DNA of 64,000 nucleotides from Temnopleurus reevesii. Taxonomy: Eukaryota > Echinodermata > Echinoidea > Temnopleuroida > Temnopleuridae. The translations under genes were made by a program, and so were the position numbers. Where the stretch lies: the NCBI GenBank assembly GCA_036244855.1, contig BQKZ01001940.1:1-64000 (forward strand). Direction: 5' to 3'. Every line of letters starts with the position of its first letter. The first letter of the stretch is position 1. The notes under the pieces were generated by a model, which made no database searches, had not been told where the DNA came from, and saw only the letters and a program-made list of their open reading frames with translations. Positions 1 to 12,800 of this stretch are shown in pieces.

Positions 1-631
1 AACTTTGTACGGCTAAATATGCTAACCAAGAGCTACCGAAGGAGGTGAGTTTGATATCTTAAACTTCCCTCCCTCCCTTTAAAATTTACCTATTAAGTGA
101 ACATTTGAACATGTGTCAAACATTAGTGACAAAGTATCATGTATTAAGTTGTAGGTTACCACAGTCAATAGCACAAATTCTTTGAAGATGACAGTCAGTT
201 TGTGTTCATTTGTTTACTTTGTATGCAAATTTGTTTTATTTGTTTAATGGATGGATGAGATACGGTTGTCATACTTAACTTTATTATTATTACACCAATT
301 TTATTCATATGTATTGGCCTCATTCATTTTTTGAAATAATGTTTGTCACATAGATTGCTCTTTACTATCAATAAGTTAGAATTTTAAACCAACCTCTTGA
401 TTTCATCATGTCTTAACATTTTGTTCGAAACTTACAAGTACATTTTGCTTCAAAATAAGCAATTTTCAATAGCACCCTGCTAAAAAAATGATCTCACCCA
501 AAGTCCTCATGCCCACATAGTATATCCAAGCAATGTGAGATAAAAATATGATTTAGAAAAGCTTCAACATTTTGGTAGTTGCAATGTGTCATGGATGAGC
601 AAATATCTCCTTTTAACTTCTCATGCTCAGG

Positions 632-700
632 GGTAAAGGAGGAATGAGAGGAGAGGCATACAAGAGTATGATAATGTGGAAGCAGAAGTGGAAATGAAGC
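632..700 (+). pseudogene. Partial shadow of recql4 exon 5 (copy-1 block)
   Basis: After an AG acceptor this repeats the start of the zinc-knuckle exon ([11 protein letters not shown], then WKQK) and reaches a stop after about 22 codons. The intact exon follows 300 bases downstream at 931. The equivalent in the main copy is at 12330-12390, where a short deletion has removed part of it. Confidence 0.7.
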
Positions 701-1493
701 TTAATATTGCTAGATGCTGAAAAGAAAGAGGATACACAGTGTTGATTTAATTTCTGCAATAAATAAACCATTTCTAGATTTATTACATTTCAAAAAAGTA
801 TAACAATACTTTAATTTATTGTTGAAAATTGTATTATGCAAATAGTTTTACTGCAGAGAAAAGAAGAAATTAAATGTCTGAAACGCACCTCTCCCAAAAT
901 TGATCAACACCTTTAATTTTTCATGCCCAGGGGTAAAGGAGGAATGAGAGGCGAGGCCTACAAGAGGATGATGTGGAAGCAGAAGACTGGTGCTGGAAGA
1001 GGTCGGAGGGGCGGAGGAAGAGGAGGAGGAGGGGGTCGTGGAAGGGCAGGATTCCGTCCTAGAGGAATGAGCGAAGGAACAGACAAGTGTTTCAAGTGTG
1101 GAGGAACAGGACATTGGGCTAGCAAATGTACAGGTAGGTTTCTTTTCTTTTTCTTAGTACTTAGTAGAGAAAAGCAAATAATAAACATGATCAGTTGTAT
1201 CAACGATTATCATTTCAGGCAGATCAAAACATAGGAAATTACCAAAACTGGAGCACTTTATAGAACAGCGACTGATTCTCAATAATTGAAGATTTATTTA
1301 TGCTTGCTGTTAGTTGATTAATTAGGAGAAGAGGACTATTTACTAGTAGTCATTTACCCTGTGCATTTTTGTTTGTACATGCCTTTAATTGTGGACATGT
1401 ATTTGAAATTCCATGTACATCAATGGATATTCTACAACCGTGGGGATGCATTTATGAAATCAACGCAACCTAAACTTTTGGCATGGTCAGGTT

Positions 1494-1966
1494 TTTTTAT
1501 GCCTCCATAGGAGGTGCAGGAGGCATTAGGTTTTTGGGATGTCTATCCGTTCATAACTTGTAACCACTATAACTTCAGAACTATTCAATGGATTTTGACC
1601 AAACTTCCCTCAAGTATATGAGGATGAGCTGATTAGATTTTTGTTTCAGGGGTCGAATATCACAGAGCAAAAAAAAACTTTTAAAAAGTCCCATAAAATG
1701 GCTTTTTATAGCTTCAGAACAAGTGAGCCTATTTCCACAAAAACTGGGTCAAATATGTATCAGCATCTGAGTATAAATTGCTTAGTTTTTGGGTTCAGGG
1801 AGTCAAAGGTCAAAGGTCAAAGCCACAGTTTAAGAAGACCTGTAAAAAATCACTCAAAATGTTTCTGATTTCTGAGGGCACGAGATAAGGAGTAATATCT
1901 TTCTGATCATATGATGGGGGAGGCAGAAATTTCAACCGCGCATGGCCGAGGATTCATCTACTTTAA
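1494..1966. repeat. Dispersed repeat with GGAGGCAT ends (copy 1)
   Basis: This is a roughly 470-base element inside the exon 5-6 intron, starting near 'TATGCCTCCATAGGAGG' and ending near 'GGCCGAGGATTCATCTAC'. The same element is at 13183-13655. End fragments of the same family are at 10636-10680 and 21735-21795, so it is an interspersed repeat rather than unique intron. The family was not identified. Confidence 0.6.
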
Positions 1967-3873
1967 ATTGCTTTGATTATCACCAAAAATGTAGCATATA
2001 ATCTACTTCCAATTGAATTATTCTTGTCCATTGTGATCGTATTTTGATTGCAGGTCAAGGTTCTGTGAAGAAGCAGTGTGAGGAAGAATCTGAAGATCCA
2101 GAGGTTGTGATGGGTCCCCTACCAACCCTGGAGGAAGCAGCTCTTGCTGCAGCGGGTGCCAAACCCCAACCAGGTAGGTCACGATTTCTTCCCTCTCTCT
2201 CTCACAAATGAAGAATGAGATGTTAATAGAGACAGAGAGAGAGAGATAAGAAAGAACTAGAGGACCCAGAGCTGTGATGGGTCTCCAACCAACCCTGGAG
2301 GAAGCCGTTCTTGCTGCAGCAGGTCCCAAACCCCAACCAGGTAGGTCACGATTTCTTCCCTCTCTCTCTCACAAATGAAGAATGAGATGTTAATAGAGAC
2401 AGAGAGAGAGAGATAAGAAAGAACTAGAGGACCCAGAGCTGTGATGGGTCTCCAACCAACCCTGGAGGAAGCCGTTCTTGCTGCAGCAGGTCCCAAACCC
2501 CAACCAGGTAGGTCACGATTTCTTCCCTCTCTCTCTCACAAATGAAGAATGAGATGTTAATAGAGACAGAGAGAGAGAGATAAGAAAGAACTAGAGGACC
2601 CAGAGCTGTNGGAAGAACCTGAGGACCCAGAGACAGTGATGTGTCCACTACCAACCCTGGAAGAAACCGCTCTTGCTGATGCGGGTGCGAAACCCCAACC
2701 AGGTAGGTCTAAAGATATCAAACAATATTGAATGTTTATTAGACCTGATATCACATTCAGATGCATGAATTTCAGTATGTACTCCTAATGTTAAATCGAT
2801 AATTTCAGTTTTTAATTCCTCTTTCTTGCAGGAAACCTTACGGATGAAGGAAGAGGTGATACCTTTGAGCCTCTCAGCATTGCCACACCGGTCTATGAGA
2901 ATCCTATTGCTGCTCGCTCTATTGAACCATTGTTCCCACCTACTGAAGATGGCGTTCCAGATTGTAAGTAGCTTTATCCCTTTTAGTACAAATAAAAACA
3001 TTTTGTTTTTTGTTTTCAATAACTTTTTAATTCAGCACTGTGCAAAATATACCACATACATGTGCTGAAAGAAAAACATTATTTCCAGAGTGTGACCAGG
3101 GGAAGGATTTTCCTTCATTTTTTAAGTGTTTTTATTAGTCTCAAGTTACATTAGTCTTGATCATGTACTGTATGGGATAATCCTATGAGTGGTTTTAATT
3201 GTCCTTTAACATGGTTATATCCATTTTAAGTCAATTCTTTAATATTTCATGGAAGTTTTGCCCATTAAATTTCCTCATAATACTTCCACATACCTTGAAT
3301 TGGACTAGAACAAGGGCATAAAAGGGGTCCAATTTACAACAACAAAAATTACATTACTATGAATTTTTGTACATCTTTAATGTGTAACGAAATCCATTTT
3401 TTTTGGTATGACATTGATTGCTGTAAAGTTGTTACATATAAGAAGAGTTTTATAAATCACTTCTCAATCATGCTTCAAATTCCTTCATTCATGTAACAGC
3501 TACCCCGAAGGCAGTGTTCAAAGCTCTAAAGACTTTCAGAGCAGGCCAGGAGCAAGCTATGATGATATTTCTGTGATGCAGAATACTGCTGGAAATAGAT
3601 GGGAGCTTGCGCAATCTGTTAATGCTGTACATAGCTCACTGGATGTTTGGAGCGGTGTAGAGTGTGATCTCTTTTATTCATGTTCCTTTCATTTCTTTAC
3701 AGCAGCTAACCTTTCATTAATCATTGATGCAATCATACATATTCATATTGTTTTATTCATGTTCCAGTAACACCCAAAGCAGTGTTCAAAGCTTTGAAGA
3801 CGATGGGCTACGAGACATTTAGACCTGGCCAGGAGCAAGCTATGATGAGAATATTATCAGGTAAGATGGCTTA

Positions 3874-3885
3874 GAGATATTAATA

Positions 3886-3918
<33 letters not shown>
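3874..3918. repeat. ATT/TTA microsatellite
   Basis: Simple trinucleotide run in the intron after the exon 8 copy; it is repeated in the main copy at about 15693-15737. Confidence 0.85.
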
Positions 3919-4139
3919 TATTTGCTAATTCCACAAAGACAATGATATAACAGTCCAATTACATAAATGTACATAATGAAAGTATAAATTAATTATTTAA
4001 AGCATATTTCTTCAAGCAGTCTTCTTAGTACAATAGTTAGTACCAGGGAGAAAGAAGGTAAACTAAATTACCGTGACCAGATAGGTCCTCTATCCCAACC
4101 AACCGTTGCATTAAAAGGACTGGTTGAGATATGACATAA

Positions 4140-4415
4140 AATTGATAATAATAGCAAAAAAAATACTAATAATAGATGTAATTTATATAGTGTACGTATC
4201 CACTCTGCTGTGTGCTCAAGGCGCTTTGCAATATTATTACCCTGGCTTTAGCCTGGCAGCCGCCAGCACACATGGCATTTCAAGGAATAAATATTCCTGC
4301 CAGGGACCCATTCACCTCACTTGGGTACAGCATGATGTGGATGAATTTCATCCTGAAGGAAATTAACGGGGTGGGTTTCGAACCAATGACCCTCTGGTTG
4401 AAAGGCGAGATATTT
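4140..4415 (-). mobile_element. tRNA-derived SINE (copy-1 block)
   Basis: Read on the - strand, a tRNA-like head with a B box (GGTTCGAAACCC) is followed by the body shared by all SINEs of this window and a tail with 'GCGC/TATATAA' and A/T triplets. The same insertion is at 15959-16234 in the main copy, so it predates the split of the two copies. Confidence 0.75.
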
Positions 4416-4797
4416 TGTAGAATACTGCAGGAAACAAATTTAACAATAACTTACATCATTTATGACATGCTAAAAAGTGCTGAGGAAATAAAAAGAAAGT
4501 GGAAGAATGTTCAGCAATGATTTTGTACAATTTATATCAAAATAATTATTTGCAGAAATATTATGATATGTGCTGATCCGCTTCATGGTGATATTCTAAA
4601 AAGGTGTAGGTGACATGACCATGCAACAATTTAGTGAAAATTCTCACTCATTACAACTGTCCTCCAACTTTTTTCTGCACTGGTAGATGATTACCAGTAT
4701 ATCTGATTTACTTCAATTATTTTCCTCGACCTAGGCCTTTCGACACTAGTGGTACTCTCAACGGGAGCAGGTAAATCACTCTGTTACCAGCTACCGN

Positions 4798-5257
4798 TTG
4801 CGACTTTGACAACTTTTGAGGTTAGCTCATCAATGCTCTCAGTCTCCGCATCTTCAATTCCCACGATGCGGAGATTGTCCTGTCGTAACTTTTGATCGAG
4901 CTCATCGTCTTTGAACTGAGCCCCAATGAGATGAGGGTTCACCTCCTCCTTGGTGACACAGGCGTCTTTTACAGCTGCTATCACTGCCGGGATAGCAGCC
5001 TGGACAGCAGCCTGAACAGCAGTCATAGTTATCTTAGCAAGTTTCATTTGCTCATCCCCTGGCTCGAACTGTTTCATAATATCCTCCATGCTCACAAACA
5101 AGCCTTCCTCATCTTTCCCTTTACTTTTCCTGGGACTGTCAGGATTCTCATCCAACACACGAAACTTGTTTCCATGGTCTTTAACAGTTCCTGCTTTATC
5201 TTCACTCAAAAACTTTCCAGGCATACTCGACCCTTTAATGGACTTCTTTCTAGGCAT
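4798..5257 (-). mobile_element. LINE ORF1-like fragment
   Basis: On the - strand, from ATG 5257, an open frame of about 150 codons runs into the N gap. It starts basic (MPRKKSIKG), continues through an acidic and alanine/valine-rich stretch, and reaches LRQDNLRIVGIEDAETES. That last motif resembles the start of the RNA-binding domain of L1-like ORF1 proteins, which follows a coiled coil. The 3' part and any ORF2 are missing because the contig ends at 4797. The family is assigned from motif resemblance only. Another non-LTR ORF1 type is possible. Confidence 0.55.
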
Positions 5258-5688
5258 GCTGACCACACGGGATTGGAATGTCAATGCTGTTTCACTACTT
5301 TCACTTTCAATTTATAGTGCATAGACATACGCTGGTGGGACTGCACACAAACTTTTGTATATCTGGGATGAAATATCCAATTAAACAAATCAATATTTTT
5401 CCAATATGAGAGGTTCCAAAGCAATGCAATATGGTCCAAAGAGATCTCCAGTAGTAAATGTAAATATAGAAAAGTAAAAATTTCCAGATGATGGTCAAAA
5501 TCATAAACAATTTGCACAAGATTTACAAGCAGTTACTCTCTCTCTCTCGGGTCCTAAACTCACGTATTGCTATTTTTTTTTTTTTTTTTTTCCACAATAC
5601 TTCTTTGTGTGATATTACAAGCTCTGCTCTATGGAAATGTGCATATTTTAGCGTGGCAACAGGGCTTGCATAACTTGTTTCACGATTG
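5258..5688. other. No gene seen; AT-rich spacer with poly-T
   Basis: Only short ORFs without recognisable motifs are present. A T-run lies at about 5573-5592. It may be the 5' flank or UTR of the LINE remnant on the - strand. Confidence 0.5.
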
Positions 5689-6374
5689 TTAAAGGGGAAC
5701 TTTTATGACACTCTGTATCATGATATATTGAATATTGCATAATTTATTTCTTTACATAATAATTCCATTTTCTTCCAAAAAATACGCCTCTTAGTATTTT
5801 TAAAAATTATTTTCCATTAACATTTCTATCTGGGTCAGAGAGCTATGCTCCGCCTCCCAGAAATACCCCCTCTACGGCACATCTTTTGACAGGCAGAGTC
5901 TGTGACGTCATATCCAGTCCTGCTTCATAACCACGGACTGAAACATGTAGGATTGTGCCCCTAATATTTCTCCTTCTTGTTCAATGTCCTCCTCGAAATC
6001 TGAGTCAGGACTTGAATAATTGTTTTCCTCAACTTCTGAAGAATCTGCCACGTTCCGCGTATTAAAAAAAATGTTCAAATAGCGGGTATAATTGGCGACA
6101 AACAATATCATAAATGCATAGAGTGACACATGCATACGCCGGTTCTTGCTCAACAATGTCTGCATATGACGTCATAATGATTGACAGATCGATGGCCCAA
6201 CCCACCGGACCCCGCGCGGTCCGTTTTTGAGGGGCGTTCCAAACAACCGTAACATATTTTGATTTTTCACCTCTATGAAATAAACAGAGATGAAAAAGAT
6301 GGTGGATATCAATGTTTATTGAAAAGGTAAATAAGAAAAAGTAAATATACAGTTTCATAAAAGTTCCCCTTTAA
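5689..6374. mobile_element. TTAA-flanked DNA transposon remnant, about 690 bp
   Basis: The ends are perfect inverted repeats (left TTAAAGGGGAACTTTTATGA, right its reverse complement) and TTAA stands at both extremities (5689-5692 and 6371-6374). TTAA target duplication is known for piggyBac-like and Kolobok-like transposons. The interior is CpG-richer than its surroundings. On the - strand it carries an acidic open stretch (SSEVEENNYSSPDSDFEEDI, then YMF) around 5908-6060, interrupted by stops. No transposase domain is visible, so it is nonautonomous or a deletion derivative. Confidence 0.75.
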
Positions 6375-6739
6375 CCTAAATCAAATCTAGCCTAAAATAA
6401 ATTCAATAAACTTGGGTAATAATGTTTGATTCTATCTAACTTTCGCCTCAATCCAGGCACCAAGTACCTTACGATGAGGAAGGAGGGACCAGAAATTAAG
6501 TGACACCATGGAAGCTAGCTGGCATTGAGCTCGGTTAATAATAGCTCTATTGCAGTTTCTGTTATGAAAACACTTTGTCAGAACTGGAGCGTCTATGCTG
6601 GGTATAAAATAAGACCCATAATGCTTTATTATCTTTCTTTCTCTCTCCTCTCAGCCTCTCTTATGAAGGTTATCATACTGAATCGGATTGCGGAATTGGA
6701 AATCAATCATAGTTTCTGATTGAATCTCGGAGCGCCATC
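6375..6739 (+). promoter_or_regulatory. recql4 5' flank / 5' UTR region
   Basis: This is the only sequence between the transposon remnant and the recql4 start codon. There is no convincing TATA box. A pyrimidine-rich tract followed by AG (CTCTCTCCTCTCAG, about 6639-6652) could be a UTR intron acceptor. One upstream ATG (6663) opens a short reading frame that ends before 6720. The main ATG at 6740 has A at -3. Confidence 0.35.
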
Positions 6740-6875
6740 ATGACATCGTCCAGTGACGGAACTGAGATCTTGGAGGTCAAGAAGGCCCTGAAGGTTTGGG
6801 AGAATGATTTCAAGGAGAGCAACAATCGCAAGCCAGGGCGAGAGGATATGGCAGCAGCTCCGAAGGATATTCAAG
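6740..6875 (+). CDS. recql4: recql4 exon 1: Sld2-like N-terminus
   Basis: Residues 1-45. After a short acidic start, the sequence [23 protein letters not shown] matches the Sld2/DRC1-like helix at the start of RECQL4 proteins (human has a W-E-x-x-F pattern followed by a P-S/G-x-x-D-V/I-x-x-AP stretch). This part acts in loading replication factors. The start was chosen because it is the first in-frame ATG giving this conserved helix and it has A at -3. It ends in phase 1 at GTTTGG. Confidence 0.88.
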
Positions 6876-9800
6876 GTTTGGAATTGTTTTCTAATAATGA
6901 TAATAATTGATTCTTTCAAAGCGCTCTTATAGAACTTCTGATCAGAGTGCTATTACACAAGCATTGGTACAAATTATATTCCTAATTATTAATGAAACTA
7001 TCAATGAATGTTAAAAATACTGGTTTAAGATGGAATGGAAAGAGTTGAGTTTTGAGTGCCTTTTTGAAAGTTTCTTCCTTATAAGAGAGGCAGACATGTT
7101 TAGGGTAGAGTGTTGCATATTGCTGGTCCAACAAAGGAAAATGAGTATTCAGCCTTGATAGATATCTCCTATGTTTAGAAAGAAGACGTCCTTTACTCTT
7201 GAGTGACCAAGGGCCTCTTTGGAAAAAGTCCTGAAATCCAATTAGCCTTGAAATTGTTTCTTTAGGGGGGTTCAGATCAATCAATTATTATCCATTTATA
7301 GACTTTTTTTTGGACGCATGAAATACTAGCAGAAAAAAAAAATCTCTATGTTTCCCTATCTCTTAATATTTTGCTATTTTTGTTTTTATATTTGTTATGT
7401 GAATATTTGTTTACTATTTTCTTGCAAAAGCCTAATAAATAATAAATGAATAAGTAAATTTACCACCTTACCAACCCTAATGACAACATGTACATTTACT
7501 ATATATATACCTACTTTTTGATTGTGTAATATAGAATTGTATCGGAAGTACAGCAAGTTGAAAAGGGGACCCAAACCAAGTTGTGATACTGGCGTTAATG
7601 ATGACAGCAGAAGCAACCATGAATCAAATCATCATTCAAAGGAGAAAGAAGTAAGTCATTAACAAAAGAAGTAATTATTTGTTTCATCTAAGATTATGCA
7701 TGTAGTGGCCATTGCTATCCCATTTGTTGTTTTTATCAACAAATATACAATAATGTTTTTATCAACAAATATACAATGATGCTGAACAATATCATATGAT
7801 ATTACCATGAATTGTCGTTACTAGCCAGATTGACTACTGAACACATGTATACCCTTCTATTAATTTCTTGAAAAACAAGAAAATGCACAATTTTGCCAAC
7901 TCGAGGATGGCCATTAGTTGTGGAAATAAAAACTTTTGCATTGATTTCTCAGTTTGTTCATTTTATTTTCCTCATTCACTGACAGGACACCATTGTCTTG
8001 GGGAAGATCCCCTTTGAATTTAAGAATGTAGCAATATTTAAATCCAAGAAGATGATAATGATACTGATTCTTATAACGCGCTTTTCCAAAAATGGCCCCA
8101 AGCACTTACAAGATTAAAGAGGATCACAAAAGACCAAGAAATATAGTGCACAGAAGAAAAAGCGAGAATAGGTACATAAATGCCACAAATAACAATTTAA
8201 ATCAGAGTGAAACAAAAATTGTGTCATCCATGCAGAGCGACAACCTGCAAACAGACTGTGCAAACAATCATTGTAAATAAAGTAAGATGAGACTAGTTTC
8301 AGTGTCAACTCTCATGCTATTGCAATTAATTTTTTACACCAGTAAAATAAGAGGATTTTGTAGTAAGCTCGATACCCTACATGTATGCCAATCCCAAAAA
8401 CTTTAAGCAATATTATATATCATATTTAATGCAGAGTACTAACGAGGGTAGCAGGAATGACAATAAAGAAGAGACTACAGATGTTTGGGGAGCCCATCTC
8501 AACAAAAAGAAAGGATCAGACAATGAAGACGAAGTACGGGAAAAAGAGAAAGATGAACCAGAGCAAAATGAGTCTGCACTAAAGATGTACAGCAAGAAAC
8601 TCTTCGATAACAGCAATCAATCTAGTCAGGTTAGTGAAATAAACTCACTGCTTTTTTAGATACTTCGGGGTGTTGATGTTTGGAGAGCCCATCTCTTTAA
8701 TACAATGAAGAAAACCTCTGACAATGGAAGACAAAACACAAGGAGAAAGATAAGCCAGAGCAAAAGGAGTCTGCACTAAAGATATACAACAAGAAGCTCT
8801 TCAATAACAGCAATCAATCTATTCAGGTTGGTGAAATCAAGTTAATATTTTTTCAATAGATGCATAGGGGGTCTTGCAAGAAAGTTGTTTCCGTTTCTAA
8901 TCAATTGCAAATAAAGGCATTCTGCATTTTGAATACTATAATAATGCAATAATTAGTAATAGTGGCTTGTCAAAATCAACTGCTTTCATTTGACAATGGT
9001 TTGAAATACATTCATGAGATCCACCAAATTTGTACTCTCACGGTGAAGAAAGTAATTTAAATGTATTTGATAGACAACCAAAGGAGGTCATGAATTAAGT
9101 AGCAAGTTATTTTGCATGTGTACTCCCTAGGAATCATATTTCTCTCAGATTGTGCTTTGTAACCCTGCTGTTTCCAATTGTGACAAATTTGATGTACGAT
9201 ATATTTTTATTGTGGACATTGGGATATCTTCATTTGAAGGTGTTTTATGCCTTTGCAACTGAATCTGATTAACGTAAGTGGAAACTTTCATTGCAGCAAT
9301 AAATGTGATGAATTAATAAATTGATTGCGCTTTTAATATTCTGCTCATTTGCAGATGTTCAGAGGTCCAAGGCTGGGTCGATCTACCAAGAAACAAGACT
9401 TCTGGTCTAGAGAAGAGCAATCCAGTGACGCATCCTTTACGAAACTGGACTCATCTAACAAACAAGAATCAGGGACATCTTCCATTGATAATGACTCTAA
9501 GGACCATGGAGAAACTACACCAGTCTTAGATTTCTTTGGCACCAAGCTGAACACAAAGGCCATCAAGTTTGGGTCGCAGACGAAGGGAAGGTCAAGCATA
9601 GACCCAGCTAGAATTGTCGGAGCTGCGTTGCCAAAGAGGAAGCAGCATTCGCTCCAGGAGGATTGGCTGTCAAAATGTGAGAAGGAGAACGTCTTGAAGT
9701 CATTTGCTGGAGATGATGATGTGTGTAGGGAACCACAGGAAGGGAATGTAACAGAGAAGACTGGTAGAGTCACAGGAGCCAATGATAAGAAGAGACCTTT

Positions 9801-12800
9801 GAAAAGTAGAAGGAGTAATGTCTTTGAGTCCTCAGATGATGAAAGGGATTCTGTCAAAGAAAGACCACCAAAGCAGTCTAGGGAAGAAACAAAGCATAGT
9901 ACTCATTCCGCATCACGCACAGATGATCCTCTCTCTTGTATTGTGAAAAAGAGAGACATGGAGAATAGTGAACAGGATATACCAAAGAACGGGCTTGGAC
10001 CTCGTGCCAGCATTCCCAGCCAGGAAAACAATTTGCCGTTCACGGAAGACCACACCCCTTTCCAAGATGATACAGACTCTGCCATGGAAACTCACAGCTT
10101 CAAGGAAACCCCACTTAATCAACCCTTTCATACCGAAGATAATCAAGATGAAGAATTTGAAAATAGAGCTGGAGGGGGAAAAGGACACACAAAGAGATTG
10201 ATTGACTCTCCTTTAAAGCCTCCACCCAAGAGAAGGAAAACCAATTTGGAATCTGCAACATCCCTTGAGGATGGAGGGAACAAAGAAGAGATGATGGATG
10301 ACAGGGAGGACGGAGAGGATGGGGATGATGATGATGATTCTCCAGTGAAGGTTAAGCGAAGGAAAGCAACTGCAGGTAGCGTCTCTAATCGTAACCTCAA
10401 CGAGAACTTTGTACGGCTAAATATGCTAACCAAGAGCTACCGAAGGAGGTGAGTTTGATATCTTAAACTTCCCTCCCTCCCTTTAAAATTTACCTATTAG
10501 GTGAACATTTGAACGTTTCTCAAACATTAATGACATGGTACCATGTATTAAGTTGTAGGTTATCACAATCAATAGCACAAAGTCTTTGAAGATGACAATG
10601 AGTTTGTGTGTGGTGGTTTACTTACAAATGCAAAGTTCTATGTCTCCGCCACCACAAGGTGATGGCGGAGGCATTATTGAACCATGTATTTCTTGGTTGA
10701 ACTTCCAATTTTATTTCACTCCTTCTATTCATACATATTGGTCTGATCATGTATGACAAAAATGTTAAAGGGGAACCAGCCTTTGGAATTACCGTGCTCT
10801 CATTGAATGAAGAAAAATCAGATGAACAAACTGTGAAAATTTGAGCAAAATCGGACAACCCGTTCAAAAGTTATGAATTTTCAAGGTCACTGAGAATTGG
10901 TGATCCCTATCGCTGATGTGGATCCGTGCGATCGGCAAATTCGATGGAATCTGTGACATCATGTCGGACAACTTCTCATTCACTTTGTACATAGAATTTT
11001 AAGAAATGGATTAATGTAAAATTTAGAGTAACGTTGCAACATTATTCTTCTCAAAATACATGCAGAATCAATACAGAAATGCTATACCCCAATAAAAAAT
11101 TGGCATTTTGTTGACTTTGAACGGGTCGTCCGATTTTGCTCAAATTTTCACAGTTCGTTCATCTGATTTTTCTTCATTCAATGAGAGCACGATAATCCCA
11201 GGGGTTGGTTTCCCTTTAATCACATTAGATTGAAACACTATCAAATGTGCAGATAGTGCAAGAGATCTTGGTGTACTATTAGATAAAAAGCTCACCATGT
11301 CAAGTCATGTAAATCAAGTGTGTAAATCCAGTTCCTTTGCCTTGCACAGGATTGGAAAAATCCGCCGATTCCTCACCAGAGAAGCTACCAAGCAGCTTGT
11401 CCATGCCCTAGTAATGTCATGTACAGATTTCTGCAACAGTTTATTGTATGGCCTTCCTGATGTTCAGCTGAATAGACTACAACAAATCCAAAATTCGGCA
11501 TTAAGAGTAATTACAAAGACTAAACGTAGAGATCACATAACACCAATACTCAAAAAATTGCGCTGGCTGCCAATTAAATCTTGTATCAATTTCAAGATAA
11601 TTCTTCTTACATACCATTGTTTACGAGGTATAGCACCAGTTTATCTGCACGATCTCGTCATAAGATACAGACCTGCAAGAAGACTAAGGTCAAATAACAA
11701 ATCCCTTCTGGTCATGCCAAACACACAGACAAAATATTATGGATCTCGCACTTTCAAAAATGCTTCAGCTGAATTCTGGAATGATTTGCCAAACACTGTA
11801 AAGGAGGCGAACTCAACAGAATCGTTTAAAACTTTGTTAAAAACTTTGTTCTATGATTTTCTGTTTACAATGTGCTTAGTAACGTCTCTGGATTAAGTTT
11901 GAACCTTTTATTATTCTTTTAAATTTGTTGCAACAAACCTGTTTGATGTTACCAAATTAACTACCAGTTTCCTTATTCTTATTACCTTATTAAAACTTAT
12001 TCAATTATCCATGTATAGGGCCAAGATATTAGTATTTCTATATCTCTATTCATCCTTCTTTCCAAGGACTTAGGGACTTTCCCCGTGCGAGTGATAAGCG
12101 CTATATAAGAACGTTCATTATTACTAGATTGCCCTTCTTATCATTAAGTAAGAATATTAAAGCAACCACTTGATTTCATCATGTATTAACATTTTTCTTC
12201 AAAATGAACAATTTTCAACAGCAACCTACTGATATGAGAGTAAAATTTGATTAAGAAAAGTATCAAAACATCGCTGGTGAGGATGTTTCATGGACATACA
12301 AAATTCTCCTTTTAAATTCTCATGCTCAGGGGTAAAGGAGGAATGAGAGGAGAGGCATACAAGAGTATAAGCAGAAGTGGCAATGAAGCTTAATATTGCT
12401 AGATGCTGAAAAGAAAGAGGATACACAGTGTTGATTTAATTTCTGCAATAAATAAACCATTTCTAGATTTATTACATTTCAAAAAAGTATAACAATACTT
12501 TAATTTATTGTTGAAAATTGTATTATGCAAATAGTTTTACTGCAGAGAAAAGAAGAAATTAAATGTCTGAAACGCACCTCTCCCAAAATTGATCAACACC
12601 TTTAATTTTTCATGCCCAGGGGTAAAGGAGGAATGAGAGGCGAGGCCTACAAGAGGATGATGTGGAAGCAGAAGACTGGTGCTGGAAGAGGTCGGAGGGG
12701 CGGAGGAAGAGGAGGAGGAGGGGGTCGTGGAAGGGCAGGATTCCGTCCTAGAGGAATGAGCGAAGGAACAGACAAGTGTTTCAAGTGTGGAGGAACAGGA

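Larger units (their letters stand above)
1..4796 (+). other. Redundant truncated copy of recql4 exons 4 (end) to 9 (start)
   Basis: This block matches 10405-16614 almost base for base from about 700 onward, with a constant offset of 11689, changing to 11819 after the N at 2610. Exon equivalents are: exon 4 end 1-44, exon 5 931-1133, exon 6 2054-2173, exon 7 2832-2963, exon 8 3768-3860, and the first 62 bases of exon 9 4735-4796, where it stops at an N. Bases 1-700 and 1430-1600 are more divergent, as between alleles. The block lacks the MITE and CR1 insertion present at 10765-12131. It lies 5' of the start codon, so it cannot be spliced in order into the gene. An unmerged haplotype contig is the simplest reading; a real partial tandem duplication is the alternative. 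Confidence 0.85.

Noticed and set aside
848..1203. - strand ORFs rich in Ser/Pro over the zinc-knuckle exon copy (also 12537-12892)
   Set aside because: Antisense to the Gly/Arg-rich exon 5, so composition is a mirror of that bias.
1..4796. A second recql4 gene
   Set aside because: Near-identical to the main copy, truncated at an N, lacks the start and most of the helicase domain, and is out of order relative to exon 1; better explained as a haplotype fragment.
9345..9857. 170-codon - strand ORF rich in Ser and Leu
   Set aside because: It lies antisense to the conserved exon 4 frame and has no recognisable motif; it is a shadow of that exon.
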